Assembly: GCA_022747635.1 (NCBI GenBank)
Contig: JAKTNV010000018.1
Location: 2,326,501-2,390,500 of the forward strand
DNA: 64,000 nucleotides
Reading direction: 5' to 3'
Origin: Hetaerina americana
Taxonomy: Eukaryota > Arthropoda > Insecta > Odonata > Calopterygidae
Positions 1-11,842 of this stretch are shown here, piece by piece. Position 1 is the first letter of the stretch. Every line of letters starts with the position of its first letter. A program made the position numbers and the translations under genes. Under the pieces are notes generated by a model. The model saw only the letters and a program-made list of their open reading frames with translations, did no database searches and had not been told where the DNA came from.

Positions 1-39
1 AAAACGAAGAGAAAACCAAACACCCATCCGTCTTAACCA

Positions 40-250
40 TCGAAGACTTCTTATTATTGAAATTAAATTTAAAATACTTCGCATTTCCACATAAACCCTT
101 TTTATTACGACCTAGGTTTCGTTATGGTATAACATCATCAGGTGATGATGACCTGATGATGTTATACCATAACGAAACCTAGGTAGTAATAAAAGTGGTT
201 TATGTGGAAAGGCGAAGTATTTTAAACTTAATTTCATTATGAAGAATTTC
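40..250. repeat. Foldback (MITE-like) inverted repeat, about 210 bp
   Basis: Two arms of about 100 bases face each other around a 7-base loop (gatgatg, 144-150). The inner arms 129-143 and 151-165 are perfectly complementary. Complementarity continues outward with scattered mismatches through the cctaggtttcgttatgg block and the AT-rich outer ends near 45 and 245. There is no open reading frame inside. The form fits a non-autonomous foldback or MITE; no family can be named. I did not find a convincing target-site duplication. Confidence 0.75.
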
Positions 251-846
251 CACCAAGTGACGCCAGAAACTTTTTCATTTATCGACTTCTTATTATTTTC
301 TTCCCAGCAATGTTTCTCATTTTATTTCGATTTGTCGACGCCTCTCAGCTTTCCGTCTTCTGAGAAGCCTCTGCGGCTTGAGTGAAGTGACCATTGCGTT
401 TTACCCTTCACTCCTCCCTTCCCTTCTACGTCTCCTCGGGTTCCCCAATGAAGGCTACAAGAGAAACAGAGACAAATTCATTGAGAATGTACGCGTCGGG
501 TTTCAGTGTCAAACTGTAATAACCAAAGGTGTTATCACCTTTGAGGACATACAGCACAATATATATGAACCGTTATTTATGCACTATTCAGACAATACTA
601 TTATGTGAAAAGTGGAGCGAAACCAGAGAGATATGAGGGATTCTGACGGGCATAAACATTTTTCACCGGCAGCGAAAGTCAATAGTTATCAAAGGCCATT
701 GCTACGGATAGATTGTAAATGTGTTTGCTCCAGAAAGAGGTGCACCAATCTGATCTCTCCATCCAATGCGAATGGTGCTCCACTCGTCCATTGGTGTGGA
801 TCAGAAACGGTATAGACGCTTAATGGAAAAAATGAATGATGTAGCA

Positions 847-886
847 ATTTGTTTTTATTTTGTCTTCGGGTCAAATAAAAACAAAT
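847..886. repeat. Short perfect hairpin (14-bp arms)
   Basis: The arms atttgtttttattt (847-860) and aaataaaaacaaat (873-886) are perfect reverse complements around a 12-base loop. It could be a remnant of a small inverted-repeat element or a local AT-rich hairpin. No function is inferred. Confidence 0.6.
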
Positions 887-954
887 AGTTAAAAGGAGTA
901 CCACCAGTTAGCGCTGCTTCCTTTTAGCATCCGCGTCTCTGTGGATTTTCCTTG

Positions 955-1440
955 GCTGGTTGCCTCGCGTCGGGCGCACGGCCTTGTGGGTAATCCGTAA
1001 CTCACTGTGGTCACCGCGTGAGATCTCGCCCCTTCGACTTCTCGAGTGCTTTGGAACGATCACATTTTCGCTCCCCCCGCCCCCGGGGGGTCACGCGTGT
1101 CCCCCACCGGGGCGTGGCACGCCTCCACGACCTCTTCTCGGGCGCCGGTGTCCCCGCTGCGTCCGAGGCGTCGTCCCGAGAGACGACACTACGTGGGCGG
1201 CTGCCGGGGACGGATGCAGTCGGCGGTATGTCGGGGTCGCCCCCTTGGCCGGGGGGGGGGGGATGGCGGGATTGATCCCCCTTCACCGCGAAGGCGGAAG
1301 TCTCCCGGAACCCGGAGTCACTGCTCGAATGAATTGCGATCGCCTTTGCGGAATATCATCGCCCGTGGTGTGTGCGCGAGGATTTTCCAGTCGTGGGACT
1401 CGAGTGTAGTTGGGAGTTCGCCGCCGTTTCGTGCGATTTG
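955..1440. other. GC-rich, CpG-containing block
   Basis: This block is much richer in G+C and in CpG than the AT-rich flanks, with runs such as the long G run near 1249-1261. It could be a CpG-island-like regulatory region or simply a GC-rich repeat. No TATA box, start site or coding frame can be fixed from the sequence. Confidence 0.3.
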
Positions 1441-3599
1441 TACCTTAATTGAATTGATTAATTAAGAAGGTGGGAAGAACAATAGTAAGTTCTCGTGATG
1501 CGCAGAAGATTAAAATCACTAATCCTTACCGACTTTTATCTCCTGCGTAATCTTCACCGCCTATGGATATATATTTCAATCTAATTCACTGACTTCACTG
1601 TTTGCTGAATGACCCAAAAGGTAGGTTTAAGCGAGGTTTGGATGCTTGGGATGCCCCCGGCGGCGGGTCGCCGGTTTTGCGAGGGCGACTTAATTCCTAA
1701 TCCTCGGACTATTTCACCTTCACTCTGTCCTAAATAATGTTTTTCACCTGCCTTGCTTGTTCACTCGTGTTTTGGGTTTTCCCATTCATCAATGAATGCC
1801 TTCACGATGCCGTAATATGTGACGCATTTTGTTTTAATATACAAACGTGTATGGGTCGTGTCTCCTGTCATCTCGATTGCTGCGTCACTCCCATGTTTCT
1901 TTCCTATTATTATTATCAGAGTGATGGTAATAAAATATAGGTTTAGAAAATCCTCTTGCCCAGCGTCTCGCTGTTATGAATATTGAAATGTAAAACCGCG
2001 ACTTTGATTGTTATTCCGCTTCAGTTTCATTGAAAACACAATGCGATCTAGGTTTCATAGAAGATCTACATCGAGAGATGTGTTTACAAGACATGACCTA
2101 ATTTGTATCTATACAAATCGACTTTTAGAAAGCGCCAATCAACATAAGCACCACGTTCAAACACACCAAACTAATCTTCGTCTCCACAAATTATCTTATG
2201 AAAAATTTCATGCGTTCTGAAAATTTTTTTCATTCCCTTCCTCTACAACGCACTCCTTAAACGTTCCTTGGATTCTTTATTTTTTTCGATCCGCTTTCGC
2301 TGCCCCTCCTTCCAATTTGCTTCAAAAACTTCATCTTCTCCGTTGTCAAGTGCTATTCCTCGTTCGTCTTCTTTCATTCATATCCCGGAAGAATGGACGG
2401 CGCTGGCGAAGCATGCCTTCAGAAGTTTGCCGTCGGCCGCCCTCCGCGGTTGCATAACGGCGTTCACTTTCCTCGGTGCCCTCGTATCTCTGCCCCCGTG
2501 CCCTCCTCTCCCCCCGCGCCCCCCTTCTTGCCCTCGATGGAGCCCCGAGAAAGTAAAATTGATTTTGACGGAGTCGAGGGAGCGTGGCGAGCACTCAGGG
2601 CACACCCGCCGATTCGCCTCTCCAGTTATAAGACACCCGAAGAGTGGTTGAAAGGCTTTCACGGGAGTGCCCTCATTATCAGTCGACTGAATTCTGAATT
2701 CAGGGGGAGGAACGCGAAACAAAGGAAGAGGGGAAGATTTTCTCCAGTGCGCCCACGAGTAATGCCCTTGCATAATGAGGCCCAACCGGGAGGGGACTCG
2801 AAAGGGGGTGACTTCAATTTCTCCCTCCCCTCCCCAATATGTACGTGTTAATCAGGGATTTGGAGGTCGTGGTGTCTCCTCGCCGACTCCAGGCCGCTGG
2901 GAGACTGCCGGGACGTCATGGCCTGGAGTCGGCACCACCGGGGAGGCATTCTATCTTCCACGGGGGCGTCAACTCCCCTAAACATTCTCCGTCCCCCGCG
3001 AGTCGTGGCATTCTCGCTAATTTTGATGCGGGGTGTCTTCTCTTTGCGATAGGTTCTTGATTGGATGCGGACGTCTTTCACCACTCGGCGCTGCGGGAAT
3101 ACGTATGTTGGCCGCATAAAAAAGAAGCGAAGCTCGGCACTGTCGTAAATGAGTGATAGATAATGGGAGGAAGCGTTTAGCCGTCCATCTTCATGACTAG
3201 GAAACAGAGTGGGATTGCTAATACCCCGATGGGAACTGATGGCGTAACACTTCAAAGAATTTGTTCGTTTCTTTACTTTTATTGTCATCAGTATTTCAAT
3301 CCAAGGATTGATTTACTACAGCTACTATATTCCACTCCTATTAACCTAATATATTAATAATGTGCTGGTTTTCCGTTGCCTTCCACATCGCAGAGCTGCG
3401 GCCGACACCGCGGCTGTGGCAGCAGTGACCCACTGGGGCTGCGTCATCAGTGCCTAATGGTTCAGGGTGTCTTTTTAGTAGGAGTCTATTTATCTCGTTG
3501 CCTCGTTCCAAAATATATTTATTCTTCATTATTGGGTTTTTTACTGATTGCCTCGTTCCGAAAAACCATTAACGAAGTGTTTCTGAGTTGAAAAATTTT

Positions 3600-3680
3600 C
3601 GCCGGTTACGGGGATGGAACCGGCGACCTTCGGCTCCACCAGTGGAAAGGCTACCTATGGTCTACACTCGCCACTACTGT
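3600..3680 (-). repeat. Possible tRNA-related SINE head remnant
   Basis: Read on the minus strand, this has a stretch resembling an A box (tggcgagtgtag), then, about 45 bases later, ggttccatccc, which resembles a Pol III B box. The B-box region lies in an 8-bp hairpin (cgccggtt / aaccggcg). It does not fold into a full tRNA cloverleaf that I can draw. It could be an old SINE head or chance. Confidence 0.3.
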
Positions 3681-3972
3681 ACATGTAACATTTGTAATTA
3701 GTAATCCAATAGTTAGCCCTTTCCAATCTCCGATTGGTATTTAGTCGCTTTTTTATATTTTTTTGTACCTTAGCCAATATATATGATCTACCCCACCGCA
3801 ACCGCCTCTATGGCATTTCAAATAGTTAATGAAGAATTTCATGATGTGACGCTGTTCGTCCTTTTCATATCCGAACTTTCCCCTTTTTAAATTTCTTGCA
3901 TGAATTGGAAGGATATGTGTTTAGCAGTGATGTTGGAAATGTGTTATTCCCCCCATCGTACCGGTAGGAGAT

Positions 3973-4240
3973 GAACACAGTAATCAACCCGAAGGTCGGT
4001 TTGGTAGGTGATGGTAGAGTTCACCCAGTACTAAGCCCTATATGGCGTGTGAAAGTCACTCATCAAGGTAGGTGGGCCAGTTTCTTTCCCTGGGCCGGTT
4101 ATGGTTTCCTAGGAAGATCTGGTACCAGAAAAATCGCATAGCTTGGGTGGTGCTGCAGGTGCCCAGAGACTTGCCCGGGAATCAAACCTGGGCCCCTTCG
4201 GTCGGCAGTCCAACGTTCTACCCCCTGGGCTACCGCGACT
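3973..4240 (-). mobile_element. SINE S1, near-complete copy with 13-bp target duplications
   Basis: The element reads on the minus strand. Its 5' end is tRNA-related: gtcgcggtagcccaggggg (A box) and ggtttgattcc (B box) lie at the spacing of a Pol III internal promoter. The body ends in ttcgggttgatt. It is flanked by the same 13 bases, accggtaggagat, at 3960-3972 and 4241-4253, which is the target-site duplication left by LINE-assisted insertion. Three other copies are in the window (15541-15694, 26250-26511, 59146-59305). Confidence 0.88.
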
Positions 4241-4253
4241 ACCGGTAGGAGAT

Positions 4254-7200
4254 ATCATGTCGATAAAATTAGTGAGATTAAGTTTATAAATACAGATAGA
4301 TATAAAATGTAATTTTATCCACGAACGATAAGGGATCAGAACAACATTGTCCGGTCGCGGTAGGGGTAAAAATATTCGGGTAAAAATTAGTTTTGTATGA
4401 ACTCACCCCCTGCCACACACCCTATAGGTGGCTTACAAAATATAAAAAATAAAAATACGAGAATGGAGTGTGCGATAAAATTCGCCGGCTTTCGAATGTT
4501 TTTGTTCGAGGTAATCTTAACCTTGGCAAGGAGGAGTAGTGTTCTGGATGAACCGACGATGGGCGAGATCTTGATCTGGATCGGAAGAGAGAGAGAGAAA
4601 AAGTAGGATTAACAAAAAACACAGAATTCTTTACCTATCGAAAACTTCCGACCGTTGCGGTCGGTCGTCGTCGACCAAAGAGAATGTGTGGACGATAAAA
4701 ATAAAGCCCTGGGAGTGTGTGTGTTTGTGTGGGCTTCCCTTGAGGTGAGTGTGGGGGAGATGCCGTGGGGAGATTGCACGCGATCGAGAGGGGGGGGGTC
4801 TTCCTTGAAAGAGAAGCCCCCCCCCCCCCGTGCATAACGCCTTTCATCTTCCGCTGCCCTTTCCCATCCCTATCTCTTTCCTCCACGGGTCTCGCTTCTC
4901 CCCTCCTATCTTCGGGGGGCTATTTTTGGGCATAAATTGGTGGGATCCGTCGCATTCCAGACCACCGGAAGAGTCCTATCGATCCGGAGTCATTAAAGTC
5001 GCGATGGAATCGTCCTGAAACTCGAGAGAGAAGTTTTATTTATTTTTTTGTTTCATTCAAGAACTCTCCCGTCGACCGCGTCCCCTTTTTCCGCCTTATC
5101 GGAGGGACGGAGTGTGTGTGTGACTGCGGAGTGTGTCGGCGTTGGCCCTCGGTGGCCCCCGCGAGCAGAGGGGCCGCCACGGAGGAAGGCCGTTTCTTTG
5201 GGCCTCCTAAGATGACTGAATCTCCTCGAGGTAGTTCCGCCCCCACGCAGTCAGTTACATCGGAACGAGAAGGCTTGATGATCCCCTTAAACTTCTTCTG
5301 ACTGGCTGAAGGCCTTTCATTTTATTTATTTTCCGCTCTACCCATGAAAAGGTAATCTTGGGCGTAATGTCAATTGATTTTGAGTTTGTCAGCTTGTTTC
5401 AGGGTTTCGAAAATGGCCTGAATGATCAAATAGTTATTTTGAGAGTTGAGTTTTGATTTACGGAATCATTCCTATCTGATTTTGTAGCCATACTGCTGCT
5501 CCACTGCTCGCATTTCGACATCAAACATGTCTAAAATTGCGTATATTACAGCGGCGATTGGAAATGTTTCGCTTTCTTCTCGGTTCATATCAAACCCTTA
5601 CTGATATTATGATATTACCTATTGATCACATTTTTCGTCTTTCGCCGGGATGGGTATTCCTTAGGATTCGAATGAGATGCATTCACTTTTGCTTGACATT
5701 TTGACTGAATGTCTACGTTGTGGATGTGTTCCCCGCCTCCCAAACTAATTGAGTTACACCAATAGCGTATTTTAAAAGGGCGATCTGTTGAAATATCTTT
5801 TCTAGACTGCTCAGTATCTTAAGGTGTTGAATTTGCATGGTATTTTTGTTGTCATGTGAGGGGGAAGCGCTTGTATTCACCGCGTGAAAAATTTCAGAGG
5901 AATCCCTCCCGTTGGTTGGCCTGTTCATCTCGCTTATATTTTTTACTTCATTGTTATTTAACCAAAATCCTTGAAACCCTTGACCCACACTTTGTTTTTG
6001 TTTCTTTTTTTCCAACGTGATTTACTCGGCCGAAAGAGTTTCATCATCGTAATCCATCCATCCGTGAGTGTGCTTCCTGTTTCTCTTCCTCGCCATTAAG
6101 AGCGGTCGGGATCCACTTCGCAGCGACGTCCGCCCCTCTTCAATTATTGCCCTTCGACCCCATTCACCCGCCCCTCCACCCTCTCCCACCACCCTCCCAC
6201 CAACAACTCTCCACAACTAAAACAAATCCGCTCTGTTGTAGCGTCGCGCGTGCTCAACCGTTTAAGAGGGAAATAGTGCTTTCGGTGTAAGCATTCGATC
6301 CGTGGGGAGGCGGGAGAGAAATTAAATATCCACTTCCCGCCGCCTTCCCCGCCCTCCAGAGGGGCTGCACCAACAATGGCCGGTCCATTGCTATGCGACG
6401 CTTGTTTATCAAGCACTCAAGCTCGAATCTCTCCCCCCCTGCCTCCAGTTTCTGCTTTCTCGGTCGTCCTTTCCTTTCGCCCTTTGACTTCGACGGCCTC
6501 TCTCGAATCGCATTCTGTCGACTCTCCCGAACTGCCGCTGAACCAAGTCCCAGCCAAAATCGATTTCATTTGATGCTATCTCAGAGAAATACTATTTAAA
6601 TGATGATTCCGATCGATTTTGAGAATGAATCGACATCGACTGAAGTACCACGCGATCCACCTAAGAAAGGTGTGTGGCAGGGGGTGCAATCACCAGGCGG
6701 GAAGGGTTAGTGATTAAGGAGGATATGGGAGAGAAAGGGAAAAGTATTCGTTGGAAATCTTTCAAATACCGTGCAAACGTGTGTACCTTCCGAGGCCTCC
6801 ACCATAACAAGGTAGGTCATGGAGCACTGAAAAGAAGTAAGAAGGGGAAATTCTACTATCACATGGCCGTGTAACTTATGGGCACCGCCCCTGAAGACAC
6901 AGACAGGTAGGGAATGTGACTCACCGCTGTTGGCAGGCTGCGGATGGCGTGAGGCGACCCCCCCTACACGCATAGAGAGAGACAAGGGATGGAAGGAGAA
7001 GCTAGAAAGCAACAAAGAATGAATGGATTTGTATGTCGCGCGTAGTCTTCTCGGATCTCCGAGCGGGCCGGGAGTTGCTGCTGGCTTGCATCGCCGGCAG
7101 ACGTTTTCACACTCTGTTCGAGCGTCCTCAGGGCGGAGGAGTTTTATGTCTCGTGAGTTACCAGATTTCTAGGATGCGGGGTAGCCAACGTGTAGGAGAA

Positions 7201-8808
7201 AAGCGGCGACTGTAAACGCTTAATGGTCATGGAATGGATAAATATGGTCAATCTAAGCATGAGTTTTTTTCCGACGAAATGTTTGCCAACTGAAATGTTT
7301 CTGTTTTCAATCACTGAAGATACGATTACGCACATGTCTGCTTAATAATATGTCGTGAAAGGAGTACGAGAAGAACCTTTCTTATTGTAATTATTTTACT
7401 TTGGCATTTGAATTGAAATTACTGTTTGATCGGCATCCCAAGTACACCTACCAAGGACGCCATTCATGTGGACGACACTTGGTGCAATGGCGTGATCATC
7501 GCATTTGTTCGTCAAAACTCTGCCTTCCACACATTTCACTAACCCTTACATTGAAATTAAAACCCTCTGGATGTTATCTCTCGCCACAGCCTTACTTGAA
7601 TTATCTCGATGACGTTATATTCTCAATCTATGGCTAAACTTGCTGGCCGAATAATTGTGCCTTAGACGTACATCCTTTTATGTATTCTTTCCATCTCTTC
7701 GAGTGCTTCTGGGTTCATTTAATAATATCGCTGCTGTATTATTATACCAATAGCATAATATCCCTCATTACTCCTAGATAATGTTTCCACCTCTGCTCCC
7801 CCATTTGACTCATAACTTTGCAACCCCCCCCCCTCGCCCTGCTTCGTCCCCCGCGCCTCTCCCTCTCTCCATTCCCGCTTAGGTTTGTCTTTTTCTTCTT
7901 ATTTCCCTAATCTTGATTTGTGCTTACACTCTTTCATTTCATACCGCTTGTTATCCACGTGTTTTTTGTCTTTTCCTTGCGCTGTCGTTTGCGGCTTTCG
8001 AATGCCCCTTTTTCCTTTGTCCACTTCATTTTTCTACTCGACACCATTCTCCCTGTCCCACCCATCATTTTTTCTCCTCCCTGCTAGCCCTTTTCGTTTC
8101 GGTTTATGCTTCTATATTCCATTTCCTCACCCGGCTTCCATGCTTCATCCTCTTGAATCCCTTGTTACACCTCATTAATACTTGAGTTTGATCTGATTCT
8201 CCATCCGCTCCCAGGAAACTGCGCTAATTAATCACGCTGTTACTAAATTCGTTCGTATCCGGAATGTAGTCTGGCATCTCTCTCGACGCCCCGGGCGGCT
8301 TCCACGTACGTCTCTTTTGCTGTTATAAACTGGCTTTCGTTCTGATGGAACTCTGATCTGCTGAACGGAATTTTTCCACCCCGCGGTTATTCCTTGTTCT
8401 TAAGCCGTAGTGTCTTACCTCATTCCCTTCGCCAAACAGTCCTGTTCCTAACCTCCATCACTATTAAATGCCCTGCTCCTAACCGTTGACCTATTTGGCA
8501 TGAGTGACCCTTCCAGGAGCAGTTATCATTGCTCCCACCAGCAGAGCTCTAGGGGTCATCGGAGCGCCCTAGCCCTTTTACCACTCAACCAAGGTCGTAC
8601 TCCATGTGGATGTTTTCATTTGATGTGGAAAATAGTTTTGGTACTGATGCCCGGTTTCATGACTATTCGTCTGCTTTAAATACATGGTGTTGTTTATAAA
8701 AGGCGTATAACACTTCAGAAAAGTTTTAAAGGTAATTGAAGTCATCCAGAATGATTTATGTTTTAAGCGTTTCTTGCTGAAATGAATATTCTATTTTGGT
8801 TTATACTT
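4254..8808. other. No recognisable gene; CT-rich patches
   Basis: Only short overlapping frames without known motifs. There is a run of C at 4817-4830 and pyrimidine-rich patches near 6120-6200 and 7790-8160. I see no repeat family shared with the rest of the window. Confidence 0.55.
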
Positions 8809-9150
8809 TATATCTACATCTACATCTACTTATATCTACATCTACATCTACTTACACCCCACACACATGCAAACACTCAAACTACATCTTACATACACAT
8901 GCACCTGAAAGTATACCTAACAGTTTTGCAGTGTTTAATTTTGTTCCGACTCGTAAATTCAATGTTTTCAATATTTCTAAAGTGACTTCGGCTTCTTACT
9001 ATTATGATTTCTGATTGTTCGGGGAAAGAATGAGTATTTGTACCTATCTGTCCTGGAATATATCTCCCTTAGTTTATCTTTGTGGTCTGATCTACCTAAG
9101 TAGTGTGGGGCCATTATAATTCCTTCAGTGTCATAGTTAAACTCGTTTTG
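8809..9150 (-). mobile_element. LINE B 3' fragment with deleted hairpin region
   Basis: The minus strand matches the end of the LINE B reverse transcriptase frame and its 3' UTR (compare 46640-46960), ending in a run of gatgta-type repeats at 8809-8850. The roughly 170 bases that normally lie between the UTR and the tail, including the GC-rich hairpin, are missing. The fragment is 5' truncated near the sequence coding for the arginine-rich end of the RT. Confidence 0.82.
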
Positions 9151-10507
9151 AATAGTTAAAACGTAATACTTTATAAGTACGTATTTGTATATGCATATTT
9201 TTTGTGGCTACAGTTTAAGTGAAATTCCCTATTTTCAGCATTGTCTCTCTGTGTAAACACTATTTTTAATTTGGTTGTTTTCGTTAAATATCTGATCCAA
9301 CCTCTACTATTTTTGCCACGGAACGGCAAGTTTTCGCCTTTTGTGGTGAAATGGTCGATTCGCTTTTCTTTCACTATTCATTCGCGCTCCAATTTAGAGA
9401 TTTTTCCAATTCCCTTTGTTCATTTCAGACCTTTCTTCCATCCATATCCACTACTTCCGTATCCTTTCATGATGCATGTGCTCCCTCCTAAAGCGCGCTT
9501 CACATTGTTCTGAATCTCCCAGCTGTCAATGACTTCAATTTCGGCTTGGTTCCATTACCCTTGCCACCATAGGGGGTTGAAATTTTCCGCTCCACCCCCC
9601 CCCTTTACAGCCCCCAACATCCCCTTTCTCCGCCTCCCTTCCCGTGGCTGTCCATTTCTCTCGCGACAAACCGTGTGTTGTTTGGAGCAAAAGAGTAATA
9701 TACGGATGAATTAACAATGTCGGGATAACATTTGCGTATGCGACAATCTGACCTCCGAAGCGCGGGGCGGATATAACGTGGCGAGGGAGCCCTTTTGTAA
9801 TTTGGGCCGCGGATTAAAATGCTAACAGTGCAGTTTACCCTCGCTTTAATACGCTAATGAATGTTTTTCGGGCGAAAAGCGCGCTCGCATTTAGGAAGGA
9901 ATGAAAGGGTATTCCGTGGAATGTAATTTCGTTAAAATTTCTAGTTCGAAGCGTAAAAGTAGGGCGTGCTGTAGGATTATAGGATTCTGCGGCGAGGGCG
10001 CTTTCGCTATTTTTTCGAAGCCTACTGCAGCGGGTTTTTCCAATTGACGGAAGGGGTCGTTGTTTGGTGAATTTTAGTGTTGGCTCTCTCCCCGAACCGC
10101 TCTGCAAATGATTCTTCTCCTGATTAACCGAAAAGCTTTCCCCACTTTTGTTTAATTGAAGAAACGTTGATTCCTAGCGTGAAAATATTGTGGTACTCGT
10201 AATTTTTAGAGTATTTTAACAGCTGTGATGTAATCTGCTAGTTTACCATGTAAATGAAGCGAGTCAGCTCCATTGCCTTCGAGCGATTGTTGTGCAATTT
10301 TTAATTAATTTCCTCTAGTTAATTACATCATCGTCCAAGCACTATGTTACCATGCATGCGGGTATGTGCCTTATTCGTGTCGGCGAGTTTATGGCCTCGA
10401 TCAATTCCCACCAATGAAAACATACATATACGTATGCTTGCCTCTCTGTCTCAGGGTGTTATTTAACGGCGCAAGTGTGAGATTGGGGGTATTCCAGGAC
10501 GACATTC
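9151..10507. other. No recognisable gene
   Basis: AT-rich unique sequence followed by mixed sequence. The short frames have no recognisable motifs. Confidence 0.55.
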
Positions 10508-10814
10508 GTAGTAGCAGTATTTAGGGGAGGCGACCGACAGCTGAGGTCATTTGCGCCCAAAGGGATGGGCAGTTAAGGATGAAGGGTGGAGAGAAATCCG
10601 GAGTCGGCATTAGCCTACTCTTTACGAAAGGCGCCAAGGGGTCCGCAGCTTAACGTCCCATCCGACGGACGGCGTACTCACTCAAAGTGCCCTCCACAAG
10701 GCACCTCAAGTAGCGATCGAGATACCTCTGAAAAATATTCAACACCGCCGGGATTTGAACCCGGGCCCTCTGGGTGGGAAACCAGTACGGTGGCCACCGC
10801 ACCAATCCCGATCC
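10508..10814 (-). mobile_element. SINE S2, longest copy
   Basis: On the minus strand the element begins with a tRNA-related head containing ggtgcggtggcc (A-box-like) and ggttcaaatcc (a good B box). The body matches the copy at 14046-14312 almost base for base over 250 bases, and it ends in cctcccctaaata followed by a tac/tgc trinucleotide tail. No coding frame is meaningful. No clear target duplication was found for this copy. Confidence 0.82.
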
Positions 10815-10932
10815 CCTCGACAATCGTGCGTTTGCGCAAGAGCACCATGTGGTCTCTTAAGCGACCGCTCGAAGCTCCTCCTTAATGTGGAATTCGCGAT
10901 CCACATTATACGATGTAGGAGGCCGATTTGTA

Positions 10933-11842
10933 AAGTAAGGTCTTTTTTTTTTCATGAAATATCAAATTTATTCTCAACTTTGTGTACCTCTTAGGAAAGG
11001 CGGCGCATTTAACTATTTTTATACATAGTCGCCTTGACGATCAATCACTTATTGAATCCTTGTAAGCAGCTTTTTAATACCGGCGTCGTACCATTCTCCC
11101 GCCGCGTCACGAAGCCAACTGACGACTGCTTCTTGCACTTCCTCGTCTGACTTAAATTTCTGTCCTCCCAGGTGTTTTTTGAGAGCGGGAAACAAGTGGT
11201 AGTCGCTGGGGGCAACGTATGGGCTGTAAGGAGGGTGGTCGATGATATCCCAGCCGAATTCATTGAGTAGAGTGGTCGTTTGATGTGACGCGTGCATGTT
11301 GGTGTGGACGTGCATTGTCATGATGCAAACCTATTCCTTTGGTGAGACACCTTGTTGTAACCGAGGACCTCGGACACGATATTCTTCACGGAGAAGTAGC
11401 CACTCTCGTCATTAAGGCCTTCCTTTATCTCATTAAGGGTAATTATCCGGTTATTGCGCACCATCTCGTCAGTTTGAGCCACCGTTTATTCCGGCAAACT
11501 CGGCCGCCCCGACCGTTGCTCATCGTGGGCGTTTTCCCGGCCATCAAAAAACTCCCTGCACCACTTCCGCACGTCTTTGATGCCCATACACCTCTCACCG
11601 TACACTTCCACTAAATGGCGATGAATTTATATCGGAGGAGAAGCAGTCGTCGGTTGGCTTCGTGACGCGGCGGGAGAAAGGTACGACGCCGGTATGAAAA
11701 AGCTGTTTACAAGGATGAAAAAAGTGATTTATCGTCAGGGCAACTATGTAGAAAAATAGCTAAATGCTCGGCCTTTCCAACGATGTACGCAAAGTTGGGA
11801 ATAAATTTGATTTTTCATTAAAAAAAATAGGAGACCTTACTT
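10933..11842 (-). mobile_element. Mariner-like element (copy 1), internally deleted, with 200-bp inverted ends
   Basis: The minus strand from 11607 encodes a mariner helix-turn-helix region (YGERCMGIKDVRKW, then HDEQRSGRPS) with an in-frame stop. It then jumps to LHHDNARPH and HPPYSPYVAPSDYHLF, the second and third catalytic blocks of a D34D transposase. The first catalytic block is missing and frameshifts are present. The element's 3' end occurs twice in inverted orientation: 10933-11133 (minus) and 11639-11842 (plus) both encode the C-terminal WLRDAAGE...YDAG motif and run to a common end, agtaaggtct. So the normal 5' end has been replaced by an inverted copy of the 3' end. Confidence 0.8.
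11049..11607 (-). pseudogene. Broken mariner transposase
   Basis: Remnant of a DDE/D transposase. The order on the minus strand is HTH region (about 11607-11345), then a deletion, then HDNARPH, APSDYHLFPALKKHLGG and the C-terminal EEVQEAVVSWLRDAAGE (11321-11049). The HDNARPH motif and the downstream HPPYSP block are in different frames, and a stop follows SLPE. A functional mariner transposase is about 345 residues; this one retains roughly two thirds of that and cannot be active. Confidence 0.8.

Larger units (their letters stand above)
251..3596. other. No recognisable gene; mixed unique sequence
   Basis: Several short open frames occur on both strands, but they overlap each other, have skewed composition (Pro/Arg/Ser-rich in GC-rich parts) and show no motif I know. 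The stretch contains the 847-886 hairpin and the GC-rich block at about 955-1440, listed separately. Confidence 0.6.

Noticed and set aside
8478..8620. tRNA-like sequence on the minus strand (tggttgagtggtaaaaggg)
   Set aside because: The A-box-like part is followed by no B box at the right distance and no cloverleaf can be drawn.
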